Shown here: positions 33,489 to 41,411 of the stretch, piece by piece | How the letters are laid out: the number at the start of each line of letters is the position of its first letter | Position numbering within the stretch: position 1 is the stretch's first letter | DNA from: an uncultured Duodenibacillus sp. | Lineage (GTDB): Bacteria; Pseudomonadota; Gammaproteobacteria; Burkholderiales; Burkholderiaceae_F | DNA length: 64,000 nucleotides | NCBI GenBank assembly: GCA_944390745.1 | Contig: CALXQK010000013.1 | Coordinates: 248,001 to 312,000 of the forward strand | Direction of reading: 5' to 3' | Notes under the pieces: generated by a model | Seen by the model: only the letters and a program-made list of their open reading frames with translations | Database searches by the model: none | Told to the model about the DNA's origin: nothing | Program-made: the position numbers and the translations under genes

Positions 33489-34874
33489 ATGGTCTTCGTT
33501 ACGCGCTGCCCCTACTGCGGCACCGTCTGGCTTCTTCCCGATCGTGAAACCGCTGAGCGCGGCCCCGTGAAGTGCTCGGCCTGCCTGCACAGCTTTGACG
33601 CCACAAGCGACATGCTACAGGTCTCTGAAGATCTCTTCCCGGACATGCCGCGTCCGCCCCGCCCCGACCCCGCGCCCGTGCCCGCTCCCGAGCCGCAGGC
33701 CGAGCCCGCCGCACGCGCACAGGCAGCCGCACCCGAAGCCGCCCCCGGGGCGCCCGCTGATGATCCGGCACCCCGGATGCAGGCGCCCGCAGGCGAAGGC
33801 AGGGTGAGCGGCGAGGCGGCGCCCCGGGAGAGCTCCCCCGACGTCCCCGCACAGGCCGCCTCCCAGGACGGCGCGAAGAATCCCGCCGAGGCGCCGGCCG
33901 CGCCCGGTCCGGAGAACGACACCCTTTCCGGCGAGGTCCGGCAGTCGTCCCGCGAGCCTGAGGAGCAGCCCGTGCTCCCGGCGATTCCTGCGGCAGTGCG
34001 CACGGCAGACCACCATCCCGCCCTTCCGGAGGACGGCGCGCACTCCGCGCCCGCGCATCCGCAGGGCGTGCCGCTGCACCATCACGCTGGCGGCATCGCC
34101 GGGCTCAAGGTTCCCGCGTCAGGAGAGCTGAAGCCTCTGGCCGCCGCGGGACTCAAGACCGAGCCGCGCCTTGGGGCGCTTCCCTCAAGCGGCCTGTCCA
34201 GGGACGAGCCGCATCTGAGCGTCGAGGGACTTGAAACCGCCGAAGAGGCGCTCAAGCGCCGCTCCGGCCCCAGGGCGCCCGGCGCCATCATCCCGGCGCA
34301 GAGCGCGCACACGGCCCAGGAGGTGAAGGTCTTCATGGCCGCGCCCGCGCCGGCCTCCGAGGACGCCGGACGCCGCTCAGGCGAGAGCCGCGGCGCGGGC
34401 GCTGCGAGCATCGTCACGGTCCTCGTGCTGCTTGTCATCCTGGCCGGGGTGCTTGCGGTCATCTTCAACCAGCGCATCCTTGCCGTTTTTCCCCAGACCG
34501 AGCAGCTCTTCGTGCAGGTCTGCGGCAAGGTGCCCTGCCCGGGGTTTTATCTGGCCGACGCCTCGGCCTTCGAGGTCTCGCGCACCAACCTTCGGGCCGT
34601 GGACGAGTCGGGCAACTATCTGCTTGAGATCACCGTCATCAACAAGTCGAACTTTGCGCAGGCCGTTCCCTCGCTTGACATCGTGCTTGTCGACGACGCC
34701 GACTCCCCGCTCATGCGGCGCACGCTTGAGCCGCGCGACTTCCTGGCCGATCCCGAGGGGACCGAGAGCATCGCCCCGGGCCGCTCGATGAGCGTGCGCT
34801 TCAGCCTGCAGACCAACGTCACGCCCGCGCGCTGCGTGGTGACGCCGACCTTCCCGAAAAAGGACGCCTCCTGA
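33489..34874 (+). CDS. Zinc-ribbon, single-span membrane protein with DUF3426 domain
   Basis: The product has 461 residues from the ATG at 33489. The N-terminus has an MJ0042-type zinc ribbon: CPYC at 8-11, then CSAC near 33. A long proline/alanine/glutamate-rich disordered region covers residues 55-300. One membrane helix, IVTVLVLLVILAGVLAVIF, lies near 312. A periplasmic DUF3426 domain (LRAVDESGNYLLEITVINKSNFAQAVPSLDIVL) follows. The function is unknown, and the place after prmA is conserved in betaproteobacteria. The disordered linker here is unusually long. Confidence 0.85.
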   Translation: MVFVTRCPYCGTVWLLPDRETAERGPVKCSACLHSFDATSDMLQVSEDLFPDMPRPPRPDPAPVPAPEPQAEPAARAQAAAPEAAPGAPADDPAPRMQAPAGEGRVSGEAAPRESSPDVPAQAASQDGAKNPAEAPAAPGPENDTLSGEVRQSSREPEEQPVLPAIPAAVRTADHHPALPEDGAHSAPAHPQGVPLHHHAGGIAGLKVPASGELKPLAAAGLKTEPRLGALPSSGLSRDEPHLSVEGLETAEEALKRRSGPRAPGAIIPAQSAHTAQEVKVFMAAPAPASEDAGRRSGESRGAGAASIVTVLVLLVILAGVLAVIFNQRILAVFPQTEQLFVQVCGKVPCPGFYLADASAFEVSRTNLRAVDESGNYLLEITVINKSNFAQAVPSLDIVLVDDADSPLMRRTLEPRDFLADPEGTESIAPGRSMSVRFSLQTNVTPARCVVTPTFPKKDAS

Positions 34875-34935
34875 GCGGGACCGATAAAATCTTCACCATC
34901 CAGAAAAATATCCGCTTCACCCGAGGAGTTTCATC

Positions 34936-35871
34936 ATGACCGTCATGATCAGCGGCTCGATCGCTTATGACAACATTCTTTCCTACAACGGCCGCTTCAG
35001 CGACCATCTGATCGCCGACAGTCTCGATCACATCAACCTCACCTTCGTCACCGAGAGCATGACCCGCAACTACGGCGGGTGCGCGGCCAACATCGCCTAT
35101 GCCCTCAAGCTGCTCGGAGGCGACCCGATCGTCGTGGGCGCCGTGGGCACCGACGGCAACGACTATCTGTACCGCTTCGAGGAGCTCGGCATCAAGACGG
35201 CCGTCTCGAAGTTCAACGACACCTTCACGGCGCAGTGCTTCATCACCACGGACACGACGGGCTCGCAGCTGGCGACCTTCAACCCCGGCGCCATGAACCT
35301 CGCGCACAAGCAGCCCTTCCCCGACAAGGAGGGCGTCACCTTCGCGCTCATCGCCCCCGACGGACGCGAGGCGATGCTGCAGCGCGTCGAGGAGTGCGTC
35401 TCCCGCCGCATTCCCTTTGTGTTTGACATCGGCCAGGGCGTGTCGCTCTTTAACGGCGAGGAAATCCGCAGCTTCATCGAAAAGGCCGACTTCCTGGCCG
35501 CAAGCGCCTATGAGATGGAGCTCATTGAGCGCGCCACGGGCTTGACGCGCGACGAAATCGCCTCGCGCCTCACGGGCCTGGTGATCACCCACGGGGCGGG
35601 CGGCTCGACCGTCTACACCGAGGGCACCACGATCACGGTTCCCGCCGTGCGCGTCTCCGACGACAGCGATCCGGTCGGCGCGGGCGACGCCTTCCGCGGC
35701 GGCATGCTCTACGGCCTGTCCGAGGGCTGGGACTGGACGAAGACCCTGCGGCTTGCCTCGACCGTGGCCTCCTTCAAGGTGCAGTGCCGCGGCGGCCAGA
35801 ACTACAAGCCCTCGCGCGAAGACATCGCCCGCCGCTACGAGGAGGCCTACGGCGAAAAGCTTGAGTTCTGA
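34936..35871 (+). CDS. PfkB-family carbohydrate/nucleoside kinase
   Basis: The 311-residue protein has the PfkB N-terminal glycine motif YGGCAANIAYALKLLGGDPIVVGAVG near residue 45 and the C-terminal ATP/anion-hole signature DPVGAGDAFRGGML near 248 with the catalytic aspartate. GSIAYDNIL at the start resembles adenosine kinase- and ribokinase-type members that are regularly found in this locus in betaproteobacteria. The phosphate acceptor (sugar or nucleoside) is not determinable. GAGGAG precedes the ATG. Confidence 0.88.
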   Translation: MTVMISGSIAYDNILSYNGRFSDHLIADSLDHINLTFVTESMTRNYGGCAANIAYALKLLGGDPIVVGAVGTDGNDYLYRFEELGIKTAVSKFNDTFTAQCFITTDTTGSQLATFNPGAMNLAHKQPFPDKEGVTFALIAPDGREAMLQRVEECVSRRIPFVFDIGQGVSLFNGEEIRSFIEKADFLAASAYEMELIERATGLTRDEIASRLTGLVITHGAGGSTVYTEGTTITVPAVRVSDDSDPVGAGDAFRGGMLYGLSEGWDWTKTLRLASTVASFKVQCRGGQNYKPSREDIARRYEEAYGEKLEF

Positions 35872-35905
35872 TCCTTTCCCAGGACTTGCTCCGGCACCTG
35901 ACGCC

Positions 35906-35942
35906 CGGCGCCCGTCCCCTTCTCGGGGCGGGCGCCGTTTTT
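35906..35942 (+). terminator. Terminator after the PfkB kinase gene
   Basis: CGGCGCCCGTCCCC (from 35906) pairs with GGGGCGGGCGCCG (to 35937), a long stem followed by five T residues. It lies 35 bases after the stop codon. The rest of the 300-base gap to 36171 is less G+C-rich and must hold the promoter of the next gene, which is not resolved. Confidence 0.85.
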
Positions 35943-36171
35943 CATGCGCCGGCACATGCCCGAAGCCATGGCGCGGCGGGCTCAGTTCGTGCGGTTTCCC
36001 TATGGGTCTGCGCAATTCATTCGTTTTTTCGATCCCCGCGCATCGAAATAAATCATTGGACGCCGGGGCGCCGCACGCATAGGATGCAAGACGCAAGCCC
36101 AACGACGCCCGGCTCCCCTGCCGGCGCGTCCGAGCCGGAATTTGGAAGATCTTTTCTTGAGGAAACTGGCA

Positions 36172-36957
36172 ATGAAGCGCAGACACGTTCTTCAGACAGC
36201 GGCCGGCGCCGCAATGCTTTCTCTCGTACAAGGACAAGCCATGGCAGCAAACCAGACAACGACGGCTCCGAACACGGAGGCCGAGGCCATTCTCTCCCTC
36301 CTGACCGACAGGGACATTCCGAAGATGGTCGCCTTTGATGCGCGCATGCGCACGCTGATTTCCATTGCGAGCCTCACCGCCCTGGGCGACGCCCGCGTTC
36401 TTGAAGGCGTCATCGCCTCCGGCCTCAAGACCGGCGTCAAGCCGCTTGAAATGCGCGAGGCAATGGTGCAGGCGATGGCCTACTCGGGACTGCCGAGCAC
36501 GATCCGGGCCCAGGACGTCCTGGCCGACGTTCTCAAGCGGGAGGGTCTGGAGTTCCCCGCCGAGAAGTCGGCGACGGTGACCGACACCACCCGCTTTGAC
36601 GACGGACTCAAGCTTCAGGTCGGCATCTTCGGGCAGGCCATCATCAACGGACACAAGGCGGCAAAGCCCGATGAGCGCGCCCTCACCGTCGATCTGCTCA
36701 CCGGATACTGCTTCGGCGACACCTACACCCGCACGGGCCTTACGTTGAAGGAGCGCGAGCTTCTGACCTTCGTCGTCATCACCTCCCTGGGCGGCTGCGA
36801 GCCGCAGGTGAAGGCCCACGCTGCTGGAAACATCGCCGTTGGACACACCCGCAGGGAGCTCATCGACGCCATCATCGTGATGCTGCCCTTCATCGGCTTT
36901 CCGAAGTCGCTCAACGCCCTGACGATGGTCAACGAGGCCGCCCCGGCAGGAAAGTAG
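36172..36957 (+). CDS. Exported carboxymuconolactone decarboxylase-like protein
   Basis: The product has 261 residues from the ATG at 36172 (SD GAGGA). KRRHVLQTAAGAAMLSLV is a Tat-like signal ending near QAMA (residue 25). Two carboxymuconolactone-decarboxylase/AhpD-type helical repeats follow: ISIASLTALGD-x-LREAMVQAMAYSGLP near 65-110, and LLTFVVITSLGGCEPQVKAHAAGNIAVG near 190-220. The AhpD CXXC pair is absent; only one cysteine (GGCEPQ) and one nearby histidine (AHAAG) are kept. The likely activity is a decarboxylase or hydroperoxide-type reaction on an unknown substrate. Export of such a protein is unusual. Confidence 0.8.
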   Translation: MKRRHVLQTAAGAAMLSLVQGQAMAANQTTTAPNTEAEAILSLLTDRDIPKMVAFDARMRTLISIASLTALGDARVLEGVIASGLKTGVKPLEMREAMVQAMAYSGLPSTIRAQDVLADVLKREGLEFPAEKSATVTDTTRFDDGLKLQVGIFGQAIINGHKAAKPDERALTVDLLTGYCFGDTYTRTGLTLKERELLTFVVITSLGGCEPQVKAHAAGNIAVGHTRRELIDAIIVMLPFIGFPKSLNALTMVNEAAPAGK

Positions 36958-36972
36958 GCCGGCGTCAGCCTC

Positions 36973-36999
36973 AAAAAAAAACTGCCGGACGCCCGGCAG
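36973..36999 (-). terminator. Candidate terminator of the pstSCA operon (minus strand)
   Basis: On the minus strand CTGCCGGG/CCGGCAG (36999-36982) is followed by nine T residues (36981-36973). It lies about 265 bases past the pstA stop codon. Further G+C hairpins with A-runs between 37057 and 37130 may contribute. The 305-base gap 36958-37262 holds nothing else. Confidence 0.7.
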
Positions 37000-37019
37000 G
37001 AAACGGCACGCAAACAAAC

Positions 37020-37057
37020 CCGCAGGGGGTGCGCACCGGCGCCCCTGCGGTTTTTTT
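37020..37057 (+). terminator. Terminator after the carboxymuconolactone decarboxylase-like gene
   Basis: CCGCAGGGG (37020-37028) pairs with CCCCTGCGG (37042-37050) and is followed by seven T residues on the plus strand. Confidence 0.85.
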
Positions 37058-37262
37058 GCGCCCCGGGGGCCGGGCAAAAAAAGAAGAAAAAAAACGCCGG
37101 GGAGGTTCTCGGACCAGCCCCGGCAAAACACCCGTGCTCAAACAGGTTCTGTAACCGCCGCCGCGGACTTTCTTTGATGAAGGTTCGCAACGGCAATGGG
37201 TTGTGGAGGCGCCGGCGCGGCGCATCAGGGGGCGCCCCGCCGCCGGCGCTGCGGCGCGCGCA

Positions 37263-38159
37263 TCAGGCCGTGCGGTTCTTCTGCATGCGGTCGCGGATGA
37301 GAATGGCCACGAAGTTCATGGCAAAAACAAGCAGCACCAGGAGCAGGCCCGTGCCGTACTGCATCGGACGGGTCTTTTCAATCTCGGTGCCCGCCGTGGC
37401 AAGCACGTACATGTGGTAGGGCAGCGCCATGACCGAGCTGAAGACGCTCTCGGGGAGCTTGGGCGTGTAGAACACGGCTGCGGTGAACATCACGGCCGAG
37501 GTTTCGCCGGCGGCGCGCGCCACGGCGAGAATGGCGCCCGTGAGAATGCCGGGCAGGGCCGCGGGCAGCACGATGCGGCCGATCGTCTGGCTCTTCGTCG
37601 CGCCGAGGGCAAGGCTTGCCTCGCGCCAGGCGCCGGGCACCTGCTTGAGAGCCTCCTCGGTGGTGTTGATGATCACGGGAAGCGTCAGAACGGCAAGGGT
37701 CAGGATGCCCGAGAGCAGGCTGACGTTGAAGCCCAGGGCAGTCACGAAGAACGCCAGGCCGAAGAGGCCGAACACGATCGAGGGAACGCCGGCGAGGTTG
37801 GCCACCGACAGGCGGACGATGTTGGTGATCGTGCCCTGCTTGCCGTACTCGTTGAGCCACACGGCGCAGGCCACGCCGAAGGGCAGGGCCAGCACGATGG
37901 CGCCGGCCGCGAGCAGGAACGTGCCGATCAGGCACGGGAAGACGCCGCCCTCGGTCATCATCTTTCGCGGCGAGTCAAACACGAAGTCCCAGCTCAGGGC
38001 ATCCACGCCGTTGACAAGCAGAAACACGCAGGCCGTCACGAGGGCCGCGCAGTTCACATAGGCTGCGATGCGCAGGGCCGCATACGAGGCCACCTGCGTC
38101 GCCCAGCGGCGGGGACGGGACTTTTCCTGGGCGCGTGCGCAAATACTTTTGGTCGTCAT
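37263..38159 (-). CDS. pstA: Phosphate ABC transporter permease PstA
   Basis: The product has 298 residues with six membrane helices. GGVFPCLIGTFLLAAGAIVLALPFGV, NLAGVPSIVFGLFGLAFFV and the EAA loop REASLALGATKSQTIGRIVLPAALPGI are characteristic of PstA. The N-terminal cytosolic extension (residues 1-30) is basic. It pairs with PstC in the inner membrane to import inorganic phosphate. It is the last gene of pstS-pstC-pstA. pstB is not downstream but divergent at 40490. Confidence 0.96.
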   Translation of the reverse strand: MTTKSICARAQEKSRPRRWATQVASYAALRIAAYVNCAALVTACVFLLVNGVDALSWDFVFDSPRKMMTEGGVFPCLIGTFLLAAGAIVLALPFGVACAVWLNEYGKQGTITNIVRLSVANLAGVPSIVFGLFGLAFFVTALGFNVSLLSGILTLAVLTLPVIINTTEEALKQVPGAWREASLALGATKSQTIGRIVLPAALPGILTGAILAVARAAGETSAVMFTAAVFYTPKLPESVFSSVMALPYHMYVLATAGTEIEKTRPMQYGTGLLLVLLVFAMNFVAILIRDRMQKNRTA

Positions 38160-38204
38160 TTCCTTACTTTCCTTTCATTCATGATTCAGTCAGCCGCAGT
38201 TCCG

Positions 38205-39083
38205 CTAGATGGCGGGCGTCTTGTAGCGCTGCGCGAGCCGGAAGGCGACGGCGTTGAAGATGAAGGTCATGATGAACAGCGCAATGCCGGTGGCAAAGAG
38301 CGCGTGGTAGTGCGGGCTGCCGAAGGGCGCCTCGGCCATTTCGGCGGCAATCGAGGCGGGCATCGGGCGGATCGGATCGAAGACCGACTCGGGCACGATG
38401 GCCGCGCCGCCGGCAACCATGAGCACGACCATCGTCTCGCCCAGGGCGCGGGACATGCCGAGCATGACGGCCGTGCCGACGCCCGAGAGGGCATAGGGGA
38501 AGGTGACGTTCTTGAGCGTCTCCCAGGGCGTGGCGCCCAGGGCAAGCGAGGCGTCCTTGAGTGCGCGCGGCACGGCGTGCAGGGCGTCCTCGGAGATTGA
38601 GCAGATGGTGGGCACGGCCATGAAGGCAAGCATCAGGGCCGCATTAAAGAGGTTCAGGCCCGTGGCAATGCCGAGCGAATTCTGCAGCCAGGGGGCGATG
38701 AGCACCATGCCGATGAAGCCGATCACCACCGAGGGAAGCGCCGCAAGCAGCTCGATGAAGGGCTTGACGATGCGGCGCGTGGTGTTGGAGGCCACCTCCG
38801 AGAGGTAGGCCGCGGTCATCAGTCCCAGGGGGACGGCGATGAGGCTCGAGAGCGCGGTCACAGCAAGCGAGCCGGCGATGAGCGAGCCGATTTCAAAGTC
38901 AGGCTGGTCTCCCACCGGATACCAGTCGGTGCCGAAGATGAAGTTCAGGGGGGTGAGGAACTTGAAGATCGGCAGCCCCTCCTTGAACAGATAAAAGACG
39001 ATGCCCGCCAGAACGGCGAGCGACAGCAGTGCGAGCACGGCAAGCGAGATCTCGACTGTTTTTTCCTTGAGATCCTTGGACAT
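38205..39083 (-). CDS. pstC: Phosphate ABC transporter permease PstC
   Basis: The product has 292 residues with six membrane helices. The periplasmic segment FLTPLNFIFGTDWYPVGDQPDFEIGSLIAGSLAVT and the loop LKDASLALGATPWETLKNVTFPYALSGVG identify PstC. It forms the phosphate channel with PstA. It starts 214 bases after pstS, across a hairpin-rich gap, and is followed by pstA after 45 bases. Confidence 0.96.
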   Translation of the reverse strand: MSKDLKEKTVEISLAVLALLSLAVLAGIVFYLFKEGLPIFKFLTPLNFIFGTDWYPVGDQPDFEIGSLIAGSLAVTALSSLIAVPLGLMTAAYLSEVASNTTRRIVKPFIELLAALPSVVIGFIGMVLIAPWLQNSLGIATGLNLFNAALMLAFMAVPTICSISEDALHAVPRALKDASLALGATPWETLKNVTFPYALSGVGTAVMLGMSRALGETMVVLMVAGGAAIVPESVFDPIRPMPASIAAEMAEAPFGSPHYHALFATGIALFIMTFIFNAVAFRLAQRYKTPAI

Positions 39084-39187
39084 TTCTCTTCTTGTTCTCT
39101 GGGTTCTCTACGCTTTTGCACGGGGAGCGCCTGCGGCGCATCTTCTCTATGCGCGCTGCGGCGCCAGCAAAGCTCTTGATGCAAACT

Positions 39188-39234
39188 TCCGCCGGGGGCC
39201 CTCAAAAGTCATCTCTCAGGGGCCGTCCGGCGGA
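39188..39234 (-). other. Large hairpin between pstS and pstC
   Basis: TCCGCCGG (39188-39195) is the exact reverse complement of CCGGCGGA (39227-39234), with inner GGCCC/GGGCC-type pairing. Additional G+C hairpins lie at about 39240-39290. There is no T-run. As between the other binding protein and its ATPase (8716-8765), it probably stabilises the pstS message or limits read-through. Confidence 0.5.
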
Positions 39235-39297
39235 TGCAGAAGGCGCGGCCTCGGGCCGCAAGGGGCGCTGCGGCCCCCTGCGCAAGCCCGGCGGCGA

Positions 39298-40104
39298 TTA
39301 CTTCAGGGGAACGAAGCCGGTCTCGGAGACGCACTTCTGGCCCTTGGCCGGATCAAGCATGAAGTCCACGAAGGCCTTGGCATCGCCCTGGGGCTGGCCG
39401 TTGGTGAAGAAGAACAGCTCGCGGGCAAGCGGCCACTCCTTGCTCTTGGCCGTGGCGGCCGTGGCAACCTTGCCGTCAACCGTCAGAGCCTTGGTCTGCT
39501 TGTCGAGGTAGCCGATGCCGATGTAGCCGATCGAGTTCTTGTTCTTGGAGACGGTCTGGACGACGGTGCCGTTGGAGGTCTGCAGCAGGGCGCGCGGGGT
39601 CACGCGGGCCTTCTTCATCACCAGCTCCTCCCAGGTCTCGAACGTGCCCGAGCTCGAGTCGCGGCTCACCACGACGATCGAGGCGTCAGCGCCGCCGACT
39701 TCCTTCCAGTTCTTGATCTTGCCCTCATAGATGCCCTTGAGCTGGGCCATCGTGAGGTTCTTGACAGGGTTGGCGTTGTTCACCACGGGGACGATGGCGT
39801 CCACGGCAACCGCGATGCGGTACGGAGCAACGTTGTTCTTCTTGGCGAGCTCGGTCTCGGAGGCCTTGATGTCGCGCGAGCTCATAGCGATCGTGGTCAG
39901 GCCGTCAACGAGAGCCTTGATGCCGTTGCCGGAGCCGCCGCCCGACAGGGAGATGCTCACCTGGGGATTTTCCTTGGAAAACGCTTCGGTCGCCTTCTGC
40001 ACGATCGGCAGCACCGTGGTCGAACCGTTGATCACGAGTTCGCCGGCAAAGCTCGATGCCGCAACGGTCATCATGGCGGCGGCAACACAAAGTTTCTTGA
40101 ACAT
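39298..40104 (-). CDS. pstS: Periplasmic phosphate-binding protein PstS
   Basis: The product has 268 residues from the ATG at 40104. A Sec signal (MFKKLCVAAAMMTVAASSFAG) is followed by the phosphate-binding loops INGSTTVLP, SGGGSGNGIKAL, SSRDIKASE and SRDSSSGTFETW. It captures phosphate for PstCA. The start is 170 bases downstream of the minus-strand Pho box at 40275-40292. Confidence 0.96.
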   Translation of the reverse strand: MFKKLCVAAAMMTVAASSFAGELVINGSTTVLPIVQKATEAFSKENPQVSISLSGGGSGNGIKALVDGLTTIAMSSRDIKASETELAKKNNVAPYRIAVAVDAIVPVVNNANPVKNLTMAQLKGIYEGKIKNWKEVGGADASIVVVSRDSSSGTFETWEELVMKKARVTPRALLQTSNGTVVQTVSKNKNSIGYIGIGYLDKQTKALTVDGKVATAATAKSKEWPLARELFFFTNGQPQGDAKAFVDFMLDPAKGQKCVSETGFVPLK

Positions 40105-40274
40105 GGGATGAATTCCTTCTATCAAAAATTCAAAAATTTCTTCCGCACTCTTAGGTTTTTCAAACTTCATCTTGCAATGAAAAAGCGCCTGCGGAAAAAA
40201 TTCGTTCTACGGGTTCTGCGCTTTTTTCAGGGCGCAATGTTGAGCCCTGTTTGTGACGTTCCTGCGAAGAATTC

Positions 40275-40292
40275 ATGACAAATTTGTGACAG
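40275..40292 (-). promoter_or_regulatory. Pho box upstream of pstSCA
   Basis: On the minus strand the sequence reads CTGTCAC AAAT TTGTCAT, two 7-base half-sites in direct repeat with a 4-base spacer, nearly identical to the enterobacterial PhoB consensus. A further CGTCACA lies about 20 bases downstream. Phosphate-starvation activation by PhoB is inferred. phoB itself is not in the window. Confidence 0.8.
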
Positions 40293-40319
40293 CGCCGAAC
40301 ATGTCGTCCCCTCCCCGGG

Positions 40320-40348
40320 CTGTCATCATTTCGTCATGATTCGTCCAT
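40320..40348 (+). promoter_or_regulatory. Pho box upstream of pstB
   Basis: Three half-sites in 11-base phase face pstB: CTGTCAT (40320-40326), TCGTCAT (40331-40337) and CGTCCAT (40342-40348). The 385-base gap 40105-40489 thus carries one Pho box for each direction. It is otherwise A+T-rich and non-coding. Confidence 0.75.
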
Positions 40349-40489
40349 CGAAATGACATGATCCATCCGTAGCATTCGCGCAGAATTTTTCTGTTTCACC
40401 CCGTCTCAAGCCGCCGCAGAACGCAGCAGCTCCCCGGTCAGCACCGGGCGCATTCAACAACAACGGCGGACGACTCCTAAAAAAGAACG

Positions 40490-41296
40490 ATGACTCAAAC
40501 TTTGAATCAACAGGCTGCGCAGTCGGCCGGCGACGCAGATCACGAGATCAAGATCCGCGCCGAACATGTGGACTTCTACTACGGCAAGCACCAGACGCTC
40601 TTTGACGTCAACCTGGAGTTCCGCGACCGCGAGGTGACGGCCCTGATCGGCCCCTCGGGATGCGGCAAGTCCACCTTCCTGCGCACGCTCTCGCGCATGA
40701 ATGAACTGATCGGCGACACCACGCTGACGGGAAAGATCACCCTCGACGGCGAGGACGTCTACGCCCGCGACTTCGACGTCGTGCAGCTGCGCCAGCGCGT
40801 GGGCATGGTCTTCCAGCGCCCGACGCCCTTTCCGAAGTCCATTTTTGAAAACGTGGCCTACGGCCTGCGCGTGGCCGGCATCAAGAGCCGCTCGATCATC
40901 TCCGACAAGGTTGAGGAAAGCCTGCGGCGCGCCGCGCTCTGGGAGGAGGTCAAGGACCGTCTCAACGACAGCGCCCTCGGTCTTTCGGGCGGCCAGCAGC
41001 AGCGCCTGTGCATTGCCCGCGCGCTTGCCGTCGAACCCGAGGTTCTGCTGATGGACGAACCGGCCTCGGCGCTTGACCCGATCGCCACGCAGCGCCTTGA
41101 GGAGAGCATCCTTGAGCTGCGCGACAACCTCTGCATCATCATCGTCACGCACAACATGCAGCAGGCCGCGCGCATCTCGGACAAGACCGCCTTCTTCTTC
41201 ATGGGCAAGCTCATCGAGTTCGACACGACCGACACGATCTTCAACCACGCCCACGAGCAGCGCACCCGCGACTACGTCAACGGCAACTTCGGCTAG
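40490..41296 (+). CDS. pstB: Phosphate ABC transporter ATPase PstB
   Basis: The product has 268 residues. Walker [10 protein letters not shown], signature [15 protein letters not shown], Walker [13 protein letters not shown] and the PstB-specific [23 protein letters not shown] are all present. It drives PstCA. In most genomes pstB follows pstA; here it is divergent from pstS, with its own Pho box and its own terminator, so stoichiometry depends on two promoters. No phoU follows. Confidence 0.97.
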   Translation: MTQTLNQQAAQSAGDADHEIKIRAEHVDFYYGKHQTLFDVNLEFRDREVTALIGPSGCGKSTFLRTLSRMNELIGDTTLTGKITLDGEDVYARDFDVVQLRQRVGMVFQRPTPFPKSIFENVAYGLRVAGIKSRSIISDKVEESLRRAALWEEVKDRLNDSALGLSGGQQQRLCIARALAVEPEVLLMDEPASALDPIATQRLEESILELRDNLCIIIVTHNMQQAARISDKTAFFFMGKLIEFDTTDTIFNHAHEQRTRDYVNGNFG

Positions 41297-41323
41297 ATTC
41301 CCCCCTGGGGAGAACCGGACACG

Positions 41324-41369
41324 AAAGGGCGGCGCACCGGACCACACCGGTACGCCGCCCTTTTTTTTT
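41324..41369 (+). terminator. Terminator of pstB
   Basis: AAAGGGCGGCG (41324-41334) pairs with CGCCGCCCTTT (41353-41363) and continues into a run of nine T residues. It lies between convergent pstB and the MscS gene and could serve both. Confidence 0.9.
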
Positions 41370-41411
41370 CATCCGGCTTTTTCCCGGGGCGCCCCCGGCG
41401 CCCCGGCGAAT

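Noticed and set aside
34819-37131. Minus-strand ORF of 770 codons opposite the PfkB kinase and decarboxylase-like genes
   Set aside because: Same cause. Its translation is rich in Arg, Gly, Ala and His with no domain, while the plus strand has clear families.
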